A stretch of DNA of 64,000 nucleotides from positions 558,001 through 622,000 of the forward strand of contig NZ_JAHBRX010000002.1 of the NCBI RefSeq assembly GCF_018398335.1. Reading direction: 5' to 3'. The translations under genes were made by a program, and so were the position numbers. Below are positions 27,588 through 35,411 of this stretch, in pieces. The notes under the pieces were generated by a model. It saw only the letters and a program-made list of their open reading frames with translations, made no database searches and had not been told where the DNA came from. This DNA is from Chelatococcus sp. HY11. GTDB taxonomy: Bacteria; Pseudomonadota; Alphaproteobacteria; Rhizobiales; Beijerinckiaceae. Position 1 is the stretch's first letter. Every line of letters begins with the position of its first letter.

Positions 27588-27965
27588 ATGAAGAACCGGA
27601 TCTTCTCCGGAGCACCGTCCGAGGACTTCGCCGGCTATGCCAAGGCGGTGATCGACGGCCCGACGATTTATGTCTCGGGCACGATGGGGCAGGATGCCAC
27701 GGGAGCCTTGCCCGAAGGCGTGACGGAACAGGCACGCAATGCGCTCGCCTCCATCGACGCGGCACTGGTCAAGGCAGGCGCCAGCCTGAAGAACGCGGTC
27801 GCCTGCCGCGTCTACATCACAGATCCCGGTTATCTCAAGGAGGTGGCGCTCGTCCTGGGCGAGGTCTTCCGGGATATCCGCCCGACCAACACGCTCCTTG
27901 TCTGCCAGCTTCCCGCACCCGGTGCCAAAATAGAGATCGAGGTGACGGCCTCGACGCGCGTGTAG
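27588..27965 (+). CDS. Rid-family (RidA/YjgF-like) protein
   Basis: A 125-residue protein of the YjgF/YER057c/UK114 family, which forms trimers and, in the active subgroups, hydrolyses enamines and imines; 2-aminomuconate deaminase also belongs here. Family features: VISGTMG-like YVSGTMGQD, NALASIDAALVKAGASL, VACRVYITDP and the closing IEIEVTA. The arginine that catalyses imine hydrolysis in RidA, expected in the block before LPAP, appears to be replaced by threonine (T100), placing it in a non-canonical subgroup. GAGGAG precedes the ATG. It follows the UbiD gene on the same strand, separated by the repeat element. Confidence 0.88.
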   Translation: MKNRIFSGAPSEDFAGYAKAVIDGPTIYVSGTMGQDATGALPEGVTEQARNALASIDAALVKAGASLKNAVACRVYITDPGYLKEVALVLGEVFRDIRPTNTLLVCQLPAPGAKIEIEVTASTRV

Positions 27966-27987
27966 CGGTCTGTGGACATGCAGCATT

Positions 27988-28035
27988 CCCCCAGATGTCG
28001 TTACCGGAGAGAAACCGCGGATGACATCTGAGGGG
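27988..28035. terminator. Hairpin between convergent genes
   Basis: Arms cccccagatgtc (27988-27999) and gacatctgagggg (28023-28035) pair over 12 bases with a one-base bulge. It lies between the stops of the Rid gene (+) and the permease gene (-), with no long T tract, so a bidirectional terminator or transcript-end hairpin is likely but not certain. Confidence 0.55.
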
Positions 28036-28043
28036 CTTCCCGG

Positions 28044-29348
28044 TCACTTTCCCGGTATGAGGCCCTGAGGCCTGAACCGCAGCACAACAATCAGAATCAC
28101 CCCCATCACCAGGAGCCGCATATGTGCGGCGCTTTCCATCAGATGCTGTTTGAGAGCCGATCCGTCGGCCATGCCGGCTGTGGCGAAGGCCATCAGGCTA
28201 TTGCCCCAAGGCTCGACCTGAACCCAAAGATACCAGATCAGAAAGCCCCCCAGCACCGCGCCAAGATTGCTGCCGGAACCACCGACCACGACCATCACCC
28301 AGATCAGGAAGGTGAAGCGCAGGGGCTGGAACGCGCCCGGGGTGAGCTGCCCTTCCATGGTGGCGAGCATCGCGCCCGCAATGCCCAGCACGGCGCAACC
28401 AAGAACAAAGATCTGCAGGTGCCTGCGCGTCACGTCCTTGCCCATCGCGGCGGCGGCCACCTCGTTGTCGCGGATGGCGCGCATCATGCGCCCCCAGGGG
28501 GAATGCAGCGCTGCCTCCGACAACAAGACGAGCACCAGCAGCACCGCGAGGAACATGCCGGCATAGATGAGCTTGATGGCCACGGCCGAGGCGGCGACGG
28601 AATCGGCACCGATCCATGAGGCCAGCGAGAGGAAGCTCTGGCTAGCCTGAAGGTCCACCTCGAAAGGAACGGGACGGGGAATATCGACAACGTTTTTGAC
28701 GCCGCGATCCAGCCAGTCTTCGTTCTTCATCACCGCGATGACGATTTCGGCAATACCGAGCGTCGCGATGGCGAGATAATCCGAGCGCAACCCGAGCGCG
28801 GTCTTGCCGATGAGCCAGCCGGCACCCGCCGCGAGCAGGCCGCCGACCGGCCATGACAGGAGCACGGGTAGCCCGAGACCGCCGATATTGCCCTGCAGCG
28901 CGGGATTGATCGCCTCGACGGCGGCGACGGCGGGATCGAGGATCCAGCGATAGACAACGAGGCCGGAGATCAGCAGCACGGCGAGGGCGAGGATCCGCGC
29001 CCGGCCTCGCGGCAGCCGCCGGTGAAGCAGCGCCGCGGCGGCGATGACTGCCGCGCCGAACAGCAAGGCCGCCAGGATACGGAAACCTCCGGCCTGCCAG
29101 GCGCCGGGCACGGGATCGAGCGCGACGAGAACTGTCGCCAGACCGCCGAGGGCGACAAAGCCCATCGTGCCGACGTTGTAGAGGCCGGCATAGCCCCACT
29201 GGATATTGACCCCGAGCGCCATGATCGCGGAGATCAGGCCCATGTTGACGATCGTCAGCGCCGCATTCCAGCTCTGCGTCAGGCCGGTGAGCGCGATCAA
29301 CGCGCCGACGACGAGGAAAAGCAGGAGGTTGCGCGTGGTCTGGCTCAT
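28044..29348 (-). CDS. livM: Branched-chain amino-acid-type ABC permease LivM
   Basis: A 434-residue inner-membrane permease of the LivM group, with about ten hydrophobic segments. Diagnostic blocks: NIQWGYAGLYNVGTMGFVALGG near residue 50, LRSDYLAIATLGIAEIV in the middle, and a GRMMRAIRDNEVAAAAMGKD loop that contacts the ATPases. It is longer than usual because of a roughly 100-residue hydrophobic insertion before the LRSDY block. It overlaps the LivH gene by 4 bases and ends the leftward operon. The substrate could be branched-chain or aromatic amino acids, amides or aromatic acids, all known for this family. Confidence 0.94.
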   Translation of the reverse strand: MSQTTRNLLLFLVVGALIALTGLTQSWNAALTIVNMGLISAIMALGVNIQWGYAGLYNVGTMGFVALGGLATVLVALDPVPGAWQAGGFRILAALLFGAAVIAAAALLHRRLPRGRARILALAVLLISGLVVYRWILDPAVAAVEAINPALQGNIGGLGLPVLLSWPVGGLLAAGAGWLIGKTALGLRSDYLAIATLGIAEIVIAVMKNEDWLDRGVKNVVDIPRPVPFEVDLQASQSFLSLASWIGADSVAASAVAIKLIYAGMFLAVLLVLVLLSEAALHSPWGRMMRAIRDNEVAAAAMGKDVTRRHLQIFVLGCAVLGIAGAMLATMEGQLTPGAFQPLRFTFLIWVMVVVGGSGSNLGAVLGGFLIWYLWVQVEPWGNSLMAFATAGMADGSALKQHLMESAAHMRLLVMGVILIVVLRFRPQGLIPGK

Positions 29349-30355
29349 GCTGCCCTGCCGCGAAAGATGCCGGTTGGCCTGAACAGAAGGACGAGAACAA
29401 GAACAATGAAGCTGACAGCGACCTTGTAGTCGGTGCTCAGGAGCTGCAGCAGCCCCTCCGGTTGCCAGCCGGATGGAAGCAGGTAGGTTGCGACCTTCTT
29501 GAAACTGTAGGTGAACAAGATTTCGGAGAAGGCAACGACGAAGCCACCGGCAACGGCCCCCAGCGGATTGCCGAGCCCGCCGACAACGGCAGCGGCGAAA
29601 ACAGGCAGCAGAAGCTGGAAATAGATGATCGGCCGGAATGACTTGTCGAGGCCATAAAGGACGCCCGCAAGCGTGGCGAGCGCCGCCGATAGTATCCAGA
29701 CGATCCTGACGACGCGCTCGGGATCGATGCCCGAAAGCAGAGCGAGGTTCTCATTATCGGAAAAAGCCCGCATGGACTTCCCCGTGCGGGTGCGTTTCAG
29801 GAACCAATGCAGCCAGCCGACGGCGAGGACCGTGGTCGCAAGAGTGATGACTTGCGTCGTACGCAGCGCCATCGTCTCCGCCAGCCCCGTCCACTGGCGG
29901 AACTGCGCGGCGGTGAAGACGAAGCGCGCCCCGTCCGCGAACTGGCGATCGTCGACCCCGATGAAGATGCGGACCAGCCCACCCATGACGAACATGACGC
30001 CCAGCGAGGTCATCACGAGCGTGATCGAGTGGACCCTCTTCATGCGATAGGGTCGATAAACCAGCCGATCAGTCGCCAGAACCACGAGGATGGTGGCGAG
30101 GACGCCGACTGGCAGGGCGAGCAGCGCGACCGGCAGCGGCGCGATGCCCACCCCGGCGGCCTGCAGCGCCCATGTCGCCAGGATGGTCGCCATCGTGCCG
30201 AAGGCCATGGTGTCGCCGTGCGCGAAATTCGAGAAGCGCAGGATGCCATACACCAGGGTCACCCCCAGCGCGCCGAGCGCCAGTTGGCAGCCATAGGTCA
30301 TGGCCGGCAGCAGGACGAAATTCGTGAAGGCGACGAGCGCGTTGAGCACATCCAT
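29345..30355 (-). CDS. livH: Branched-chain amino-acid-type ABC permease LivH
   Basis: A 336-residue permease with the LivH pattern ALGVTLVYGILRFSNFAHGD, RTRTGKSMRAFSDNENLALLSGID and GGLGNPLGAVAGGFVVAFSE. About eight membrane segments. It pairs with LivM to form the translocation path. It is coupled to LivM by an ATGA overlap and follows LivF by 4 bases. The LivH-type N-terminus is about 25 residues longer than common. Confidence 0.94.
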   Translation of the reverse strand: MDVLNALVAFTNFVLLPAMTYGCQLALGALGVTLVYGILRFSNFAHGDTMAFGTMATILATWALQAAGVGIAPLPVALLALPVGVLATILVVLATDRLVYRPYRMKRVHSITLVMTSLGVMFVMGGLVRIFIGVDDRQFADGARFVFTAAQFRQWTGLAETMALRTTQVITLATTVLAVGWLHWFLKRTRTGKSMRAFSDNENLALLSGIDPERVVRIVWILSAALATLAGVLYGLDKSFRPIIYFQLLLPVFAAAVVGGLGNPLGAVAGGFVVAFSEILFTYSFKKVATYLLPSGWQPEGLLQLLSTDYKVAVSFIVLVLVLLFRPTGIFRGRAA

Positions 30356-30359
30356 GCCG

Positions 30360-31091
30360 TCAGCCCCCCAAAAAGGTGCTGCGCACCTCCGGGTCGGCGA
30401 GCAATTCCTTGCCTGTTCCGGTGAAGCGGTTCGCGCCCAGCACCAGCACGTAGCCTCGGTCGGCGATCTCGAGGGCCTGCCGGGCGTTCTGCTCCACCAT
30501 CAGGACCGTGACACCGATGCGTGCGATATCGATGATGCGGTCGAACAATTCATCCATGACAATGGGGCTGACGCCAGCCGTTGGCTCGTCGAGGAGGAGC
30601 ACGGACGGTTCGGTCATCAGGGCACGGCCGACGGCGACCTGCTGGCGTTGGCCTCCCGAAAGCTCCCCGGCGGCCTGGAAGCGCTTGTCCTTGAGCACGG
30701 GAAATAGCGCATAGACCTGTTCCATCGTCCCGCTGAAATCGTCGTGCCGCAGGAAGGCGCCCATCTCGAGGTTTTCCTCCACCGTCATGGACGGAAAAAC
30801 GTTCTCGGTCTGCGGCACGAAAGCCATACCCTGGGCGACGCGCTCCTGTGGTCGAAGCCGCGTTATGTCCTCGCCGCCCAGCCGCACGCTCCCCTCGCGC
30901 AGTTGCAGCATGCCGAAGATGGCCTTCATGGCCGTCGACTTGCCTGCGCCGTTGGGGCCTACGATGACGGCTATTTCGCCCTTCTCGACAGCGATGGTGC
31001 AGCCGTTGAGGATGTCGGCGCCGCCGTAGCCGCCCGTCATGCCAGCGCCAACCAAAAAGGGGGACGTGCTTGCGATGACGCCTGCCGTCAC
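30360..31091 (-). CDS. livF: Branched-chain amino-acid-type ABC ATPase LivF
   Basis: A 243-residue ATPase with Walker A GPNGAGKST at 45-53, the signature LSGGQRQQVAVGRAL, Walker B VLLLDEPTAG and the family-typical GVSPIVMDELFDRI. FVPQTENVFPSMTVEENL is the Q-loop region characteristic of LivF. The start overlaps the LivG stop by 4 bases. It energises transport with LivG on the cytoplasmic side. Confidence 0.95.
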   Translation of the reverse strand: MTAGVIASTSPFLVGAGMTGGYGGADILNGCTIAVEKGEIAVIVGPNGAGKSTAMKAIFGMLQLREGSVRLGGEDITRLRPQERVAQGMAFVPQTENVFPSMTVEENLEMGAFLRHDDFSGTMEQVYALFPVLKDKRFQAAGELSGGQRQQVAVGRALMTEPSVLLLDEPTAGVSPIVMDELFDRIIDIARIGVTVLMVEQNARQALEIADRGYVLVLGANRFTGTGKELLADPEVRSTFLGG

Positions 31092-31903
31092 GACGCGGCC
31101 CCGCCGATCATCGCCTCGGCGATATCCGCGGCCACGACCTTGTTCTTCAAGCCGGTACCGAGATAGGCCTCTATCACCCGCTCGTTGCGCACGATTTCAG
31201 CCGGCCGGCCCTCCGCCAGAATTCTGCCCTGAGCCATGACGATGACACTGTCGCAAAGCCGCGCGATGAAATCCATGTCGTGCTCGATGACACAGAAGGT
31301 GTAGCCACGCTCCCTGTTCAGCCGCACGATCGCCTCGCCGATCGTCCTGAGCAGGGTGCGGTTCACACCCGCGCCGACCTCGTCTAGAAAGACGATACGT
31401 GCGTCGACCATCATCGTGCGGCCGATTTCGAGCAGTTTCTTCTGGCCGCCGGACAGGTTCCCGGCCAGTACGTCACGCATCGAGCCGAGTTCGAGGAACG
31501 CGAGCACATCGAGCGCCCTGGCGCGCAGCTCGGCCTCCTCACGGGCGATCCTGCGCCGATGGACCCAGGTGTTCCAAAGCGTCTCGCCGCTCTGGCCACC
31601 CGGCACCATCATCAAGTTTTCCAGCACGCTCATGGTAGGGAATTCATGCGCGACCTGAAATGTGCGCAGCACACCCCGGGCAAAAAGTGCGTGCGGCGGC
31701 AGCCCGGTGATGTCCTCGCCGGCCATCGTGATGCGGCCTGCCGTGGGCTTATGAACTCCGGCTATGACATTGAAAAGGGTCGACTTGCCGGCACCATTCG
31801 GCCCTATCAGGCCCGTGATGGCGCCGTCTGGAATCGTCAGCGAAACACCGTCTACAGCACGGAACCCGCCGAATTGCTTGTGAATGTCATGGCAAACGAT
31901 CAT
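31088..31903 (-). CDS. livG: Branched-chain amino-acid-type ABC ATPase LivG
   Basis: A 271-residue ATPase. Walker A is GPNGAGKST at 34-42, then FNVIAGVHKPTAGRI, the signature NLSGGQKKLLEIGR, Walker B IVFLDEVGAGVN and the switch histidine in FCVIEHDMDFI. The chosen ATG at 31903 follows a G-rich stretch and gives the standard LivG opening (IHKQFGGFRAVDGVSL); a GTG at 31969 would add 22 residues. The glutamate after Walker B is followed by VGAGVN where PxAG is usual, a small oddity. Second gene of the importer operon. Confidence 0.94.
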   Translation of the reverse strand: MIVCHDIHKQFGGFRAVDGVSLTIPDGAITGLIGPNGAGKSTLFNVIAGVHKPTAGRITMAGEDITGLPPHALFARGVLRTFQVAHEFPTMSVLENLMMVPGGQSGETLWNTWVHRRRIAREEAELRARALDVLAFLELGSMRDVLAGNLSGGQKKLLEIGRTMMVDARIVFLDEVGAGVNRTLLRTIGEAIVRLNRERGYTFCVIEHDMDFIARLCDSVIVMAQGRILAEGRPAEIVRNERVIEAYLGTGLKNKVVAADIAEAMIGGAAS

Positions 31904-31983
31904 CCGCCCCCCGCCGGCTCCGAAACCGCTGGACGTCCCGCCCTCCGGCAGATCGGCTGAGCGACCCACCGCTCTTCCGGCAA

Positions 31984-33180
31984 TCAGTGGTACTTCACTG
32001 TCTTCATCTCGCCGTTCTCCACCACGATCTCGCGGTAGGAGCCAGCGCTTTCCCCCTTGCCGATGAACTCGACCGCCGATGCGCCGACATAATCGATGTC
32101 GCCGCCCTCCTTGAGAATCTTCAAGGCCTTCGCGAGCTCCCCGGGATAGATCTTTTCGCCCGGAGCATTCACCACACTCATGATCTTGGTCTTGTAGTCC
32201 GCCGGCTTCGCGGATCCGGCGGCCTGCATGGCGAGCAGCATGATCGCGGTGGCATCGTAGGTTTCCGGCACGAAGGTGGCCGTGCCATTGATGCCGGCGG
32301 CCTTGGTCATCTCCAGTAGCTTCGCCGCGCCCGGACTGTCGGAGCCGGGACGATCACCAAAGGCGCCATCGAGCTGCTTACCAAACTTCTTGATCAGGCT
32401 TTCGCCCCACATGCCGTTTGGAAATACGAATTTGGAGAAAGCGCCAGTGTCGAGAACCGTCTGTACGACGCCAGCGCCCCCCTGGTCGGCATAGCCCGCC
32501 ACGATGATTGCGTCGCCGCCGGCGGAAGCGAGCGCGCCGATCTCCGCCGAATAGTCGCTTTTGCCGTCTTCGTGCGGGGCACTGAGCGTGATCTTGCCGC
32601 CGAGTTTCTCAAAGGCGGACTGGATGGAGGAAGCGATGCCCTTCCCATAGTCGTTGTTGGTGTAGCTGATCGCCGCGGATTTGATGCCACGATCCCACAT
32701 GATCTTCGAGAGAATCTCGCCCTCACGGGCATCGGACGGCGCGGTACGGAAGAACAGGCCCTTGCCGTCGATTGTAGAAAGGCCGGGCGAGGTCGCCGAC
32801 GGCGAGATCAGGACCATGCCGTTGGGAATGGCGACATTGGTCAGGACCGCGCTGGCGGCGCCCGAGCAGGTTGGCCCGATGATACCTGACACCTTGTCGG
32901 ACGTGATGAGCCGCTCGGCGGCGGCGGTAGCGGCGCCCGCGTCGATGCAGGTCTCGTCGCCTCGGACCGGGATGACCTTGGCTCCATCCAGGAAAATGCC
33001 GGAATCGCTGACTTCCTTCATGGCGAGTTCAGCGGCTTGCGCCATCGGCGGCGTCAGGGTCTCAATAGGCCCGGTAAAGCCCATTTCAATGCCGATCTTG
33101 ATGTCCTCAGCCTTGGCCATGCCCGTTAGAGCCAGGCACGACATGGACGCGAGCAGAAGCGCCTTGATTGCGTGTCCCAT
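31984..33180 (-). CDS. ABC transporter substrate-binding protein, LivK/leucine-binding type
   Basis: A 398-residue periplasmic binding protein with a Sec signal peptide (MGHAIKALLLASMSCLALTG, cleavage after AKA) and the Peripla_BP_6 fold: IKIGIEMGFTGP, VSGIIGPTCSGAASAVL, NDYGKGIASSIQSAFEKLGG. The ATG at 33180 has AGAGGGG upstream at 4-6 bases. It opens the transporter part of the operon; the formamidase-like gene lies 132 bases upstream on the same strand. Proteins of this kind bind amino acids or aromatic acids; tryptophan, kynurenine or a downstream acid would fit the context. Confidence 0.93.
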   Translation of the reverse strand: MGHAIKALLLASMSCLALTGMAKAEDIKIGIEMGFTGPIETLTPPMAQAAELAMKEVSDSGIFLDGAKVIPVRGDETCIDAGAATAAAERLITSDKVSGIIGPTCSGAASAVLTNVAIPNGMVLISPSATSPGLSTIDGKGLFFRTAPSDAREGEILSKIMWDRGIKSAAISYTNNDYGKGIASSIQSAFEKLGGKITLSAPHEDGKSDYSAEIGALASAGGDAIIVAGYADQGGAGVVQTVLDTGAFSKFVFPNGMWGESLIKKFGKQLDGAFGDRPGSDSPGAAKLLEMTKAAGINGTATFVPETYDATAIMLLAMQAAGSAKPADYKTKIMSVVNAPGEKIYPGELAKALKILKEGGDIDYVGASAVEFIGKGESAGSYREIVVENGEMKTVKYH

Positions 33181-33312
33181 AAGTCCCCTCTCTACCGTCA
33201 TCTGGGACGCGGCGGTTTTCCCATCTTGCGCCCGATTCCGAGAATTTACGTCGTCTATGTGACCTTATCGCGAGCAGTTTCACAATGCGGCTGTCGCAAG
33301 TGGCCTCATTTT

Positions 33313-34179
33313 TCAGATTTCAGCTTTTTCGCGTGCTTCTGGCTGACTGCCACAACCAAGCAGCGCCCGCGTCAGCGGATGTCCCGCAATCGTGAGCCCA
33401 TCGACAATGTTGAAATGGTGACGGTCAGGCTCGACGATCGCGGTCGTCGCGGCCCCAAGCCCGCTCCAGATATTCGCCAGCAGCGCATTCTGGCGCAAGA
33501 ACTCCTGGCGCTCGGCCCCACCAGCCCAGCAGACGATCCTGACATCAGCCATCGGTCGCAGTAGCGCCGGGCTCTCAGCTAGAGCCTCAGACTCGTCGAT
33601 CCGCAACACCGCGTTCATGCTGGTCTTCATCAGGGGGCGTAAATCGTGAAGGCCGGAGATCGAGACGACATTGCGGATGCGTTCTCGCGCAACATCGGGA
33701 AGGGGGGTGGTCGCGGCAACCATGCGGCTCACCAAATGTCCGCCGGCGGAATGTCCGCTCAGCGCAATTGGCCCCTCGATCAAGGTCGCGGCTTTCCCAA
33801 TGGCAAGCGCGACCTCGTGGACGATATCGGAAATTCTGATGTCGGGGCATAGGGTATAAGTCGGCATCGCGACCGCATAACCGCTATCCACCGACCCGGC
33901 CGCGAGATGCGACCACGCGCGCTGATCCGACTCCATCCAGTAGCCGCCGTGGACGAAAACCATAAGCCCCTTCGGCTTGGCCTCAGGGAGGAACAGATCA
34001 AGCCGCTGGCGGGGCGCGCGGCCATAGGCGACATCCAATCGGGCTCGACCGGCGGCGGAAAGACCATCACGATACCGCTGCGCCGCCTCGATCCAGAGCG
34101 CGGGCCACCGGTGACCGCCAGCAATGTTGTCACTGTTCGAATAGGCGCTGTCCCAGTCCTCGACATAATATTCGAGCAT
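33313..34179 (-). CDS. Alpha/beta hydrolase, kynurenine-formamidase-like
   Basis: A 288-residue alpha/beta hydrolase with the oxyanion motif H77-G-G-Y-W81 and the nucleophile S144 in SGHSAGGHLVSRM, the combination typical of animal and yeast arylformamidases and the related bacterial esterase group. EPDRHHFNIVDGL near residue 255 carries the catalytic histidine. This is unrelated to the metal-dependent KynB fold. The kynurenine genes 9 kb away on the same strand make N-formylkynurenine hydrolysis the best guess; another amide or ester is possible. It precedes the Liv-type importer and may be cotranscribed with it. Confidence 0.8.
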   Translation of the reverse strand: MLEYYVEDWDSAYSNSDNIAGGHRWPALWIEAAQRYRDGLSAAGRARLDVAYGRAPRQRLDLFLPEAKPKGLMVFVHGGYWMESDQRAWSHLAAGSVDSGYAVAMPTYTLCPDIRISDIVHEVALAIGKAATLIEGPIALSGHSAGGHLVSRMVAATTPLPDVARERIRNVVSISGLHDLRPLMKTSMNAVLRIDESEALAESPALLRPMADVRIVCWAGGAERQEFLRQNALLANIWSGLGAATTAIVEPDRHHFNIVDGLTIAGHPLTRALLGCGSQPEAREKAEI

Positions 34180-34248
34180 GGGTCCCTCCCCCCTCGACGG
34201 TGCCGTAGCAATGGCCAGCCGCGGCAGCTCACGTCAAGGGGCGGAAGC

Positions 34249-34275
34249 AAAAAACTTCGGGCATGAACTAATTCC
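34249..34275. promoter_or_regulatory. Weak third match to the shared upstream element
   Basis: Read on the minus strand, the direction of the formamidase-like gene, this stretch contains agttcatgcccgaag, matching agctatgcccggaag of copy 1 with two single-base gaps and one change, then a run of T where the others have A. It lies about 70 bases before that gene's start. Could be chance. Confidence 0.25.
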
Positions 34276-34376
34276 GCAACCGCAGGCCTTTCCGTCGCCT
34301 GCCGAAGGCCCGTGCCCTTCATGTTTGAAGGCGGAGCCCCCAGGTCAATGCAGAGGCCGTTGGGGCGAAGCGTTGC

Positions 34377-34688
34377 TTAATGTGTACGTGCCCATTCATC
34401 GCTCGAAGGGTTCTCGCGTAGATAATCCTCGACCCGGCTGCGGGCCTGATCAGGCACGTGTTCGAGCCCATAGTAGCGAACCGAGACCCATGACATGAAC
34501 GCGATGATGTCCTCGGAGGTCTTGCCGAGCGCATCGACAATCATCTTCGACAGCATATCGAGGTCCTGGGGAGCCAGCATGATGCCGGTCTCCTTTTGGA
34601 ACGCCTGGCGCATGATGTCGTTGTCGTAGGCCCACATCACGAAGTCTCGCCATGCCATAGCGTTGGTAGCTTCAGTGGCGGTACTCAT
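34377..34688 (-). CDS. Small hypothetical protein
   Basis: A 103-residue acidic protein, predicted mostly helical, with two tryptophans near the N-terminus (AWRDFVMWAYDNDIMRQAF) and conserved-looking KMIVDALGKTSEDIIAFMSW. No signal or membrane segment. The family is not recognised. GAGACGAAG precedes the ATG, a weak ribosome site. The next gene upstream on this strand is 385 bases away, so it is probably monocistronic. Confidence 0.6.
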   Translation of the reverse strand: MSTATEATNAMAWRDFVMWAYDNDIMRQAFQKETGIMLAPQDLDMLSKMIVDALGKTSEDIIAFMSWVSVRYYGLEHVPDQARSRVEDYLRENPSSDEWARTH

Positions 34689-35073
34689 ACTTCGTCTCTA
34701 TTGCGTGGCGAAAAGCCATGTGAATGACAGATCTTATGTATCTGTAAATCACAATAAATCCCAATTTCACAGCTGTTCGCGGCCTTCGAGCCGCTAAGCT
34801 CGCTCAACCGCGCATTGCCCGTGCCTTTCGGACGGGGCGCTTGGTGGCGACGCGAAGAGCGAGACCCGAGGCGGAAAATGGTCGCAACCTCCATCGCCGC
34901 GCCAACGCTTGACGAGGCCGAGGGCGCCGGAAGGCCGCCCGCGCGTCCAGCTGACGATATCAATCTGCACGCGGCCGACGGCTATCCCGCCGTCGTCGAC
35001 GACGAAAGTTCTCCTGGCCTGCCGTTACGGCGGCCCGGCCACGGAAGAAGGGGAATGAAGGGATGCTGAGCGG
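34689..35073. other. Spacer without a supported gene
   Basis: Short open frames occur on both strands but none has a good ribosome site or recognisable product. The 34700-34770 part is AT-richer and probably holds the promoter of the leftward gene at 34377-34688. The rest is GC-rich and could include decayed coding sequence. Confidence 0.4.
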
Positions 35074-35295
35074 TCAGTCTTCTTCGTATGTGATCGCTGA
35101 GATAGCCGCTATCGGAATAAGGGTGCGGAATTTCTTCGCAGGGTCACCAACGACGATGTAATCGGATGCGAGCTCGGTGATCGCGCCATAGGCCTTTGTT
35201 TCACGGTCGTTCAGGATGTAGTTCACCGCCTTCTTTGATCCATGGACCGTTTTGAGGAAGGAGAGCAGATTTGCTCGCGTGGCTGTGGGGCTCAT
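35074..35295 (-). CDS. Small hypothetical protein
   Basis: A 73-residue protein: an N-terminal helix (NLLSFLKTVHGSKKAVNYI) followed by short beta strands (GAITELASDYIVVGD, then FRTLIPIAAISAITYEED), reminiscent of small Sm-like barrels, though that likeness is by eye only. A good TAGGAGA site 4-5 bases before the ATG supports it. Location and function unknown. It lies 116 bases downstream of the DUF4239 gene on the same strand. Confidence 0.6.
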   Translation of the reverse strand: MSPTATRANLLSFLKTVHGSKKAVNYILNDRETKAYGAITELASDYIVVGDPAKKFRTLIPIAAISAITYEED

Positions 35296-35411
35296 TGGTT
35301 CTCCTACTCTTTCACACGACCCAGCATAGCTGCCGCCTCACAATGACGCCATCATGTCATGTCGGTTCCCGGCTCGATGAGACGCTGGCGCATCGTCGCC
35401 CGGGCCTCGCC

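Noticed and set aside
34815-35069. 84-codon plus-strand frame with a DG-containing stretch that looks like a piece of an alpha/beta hydrolase
   Set aside because: Too short, no ribosome site, and no supporting motif; at most a decayed fragment.
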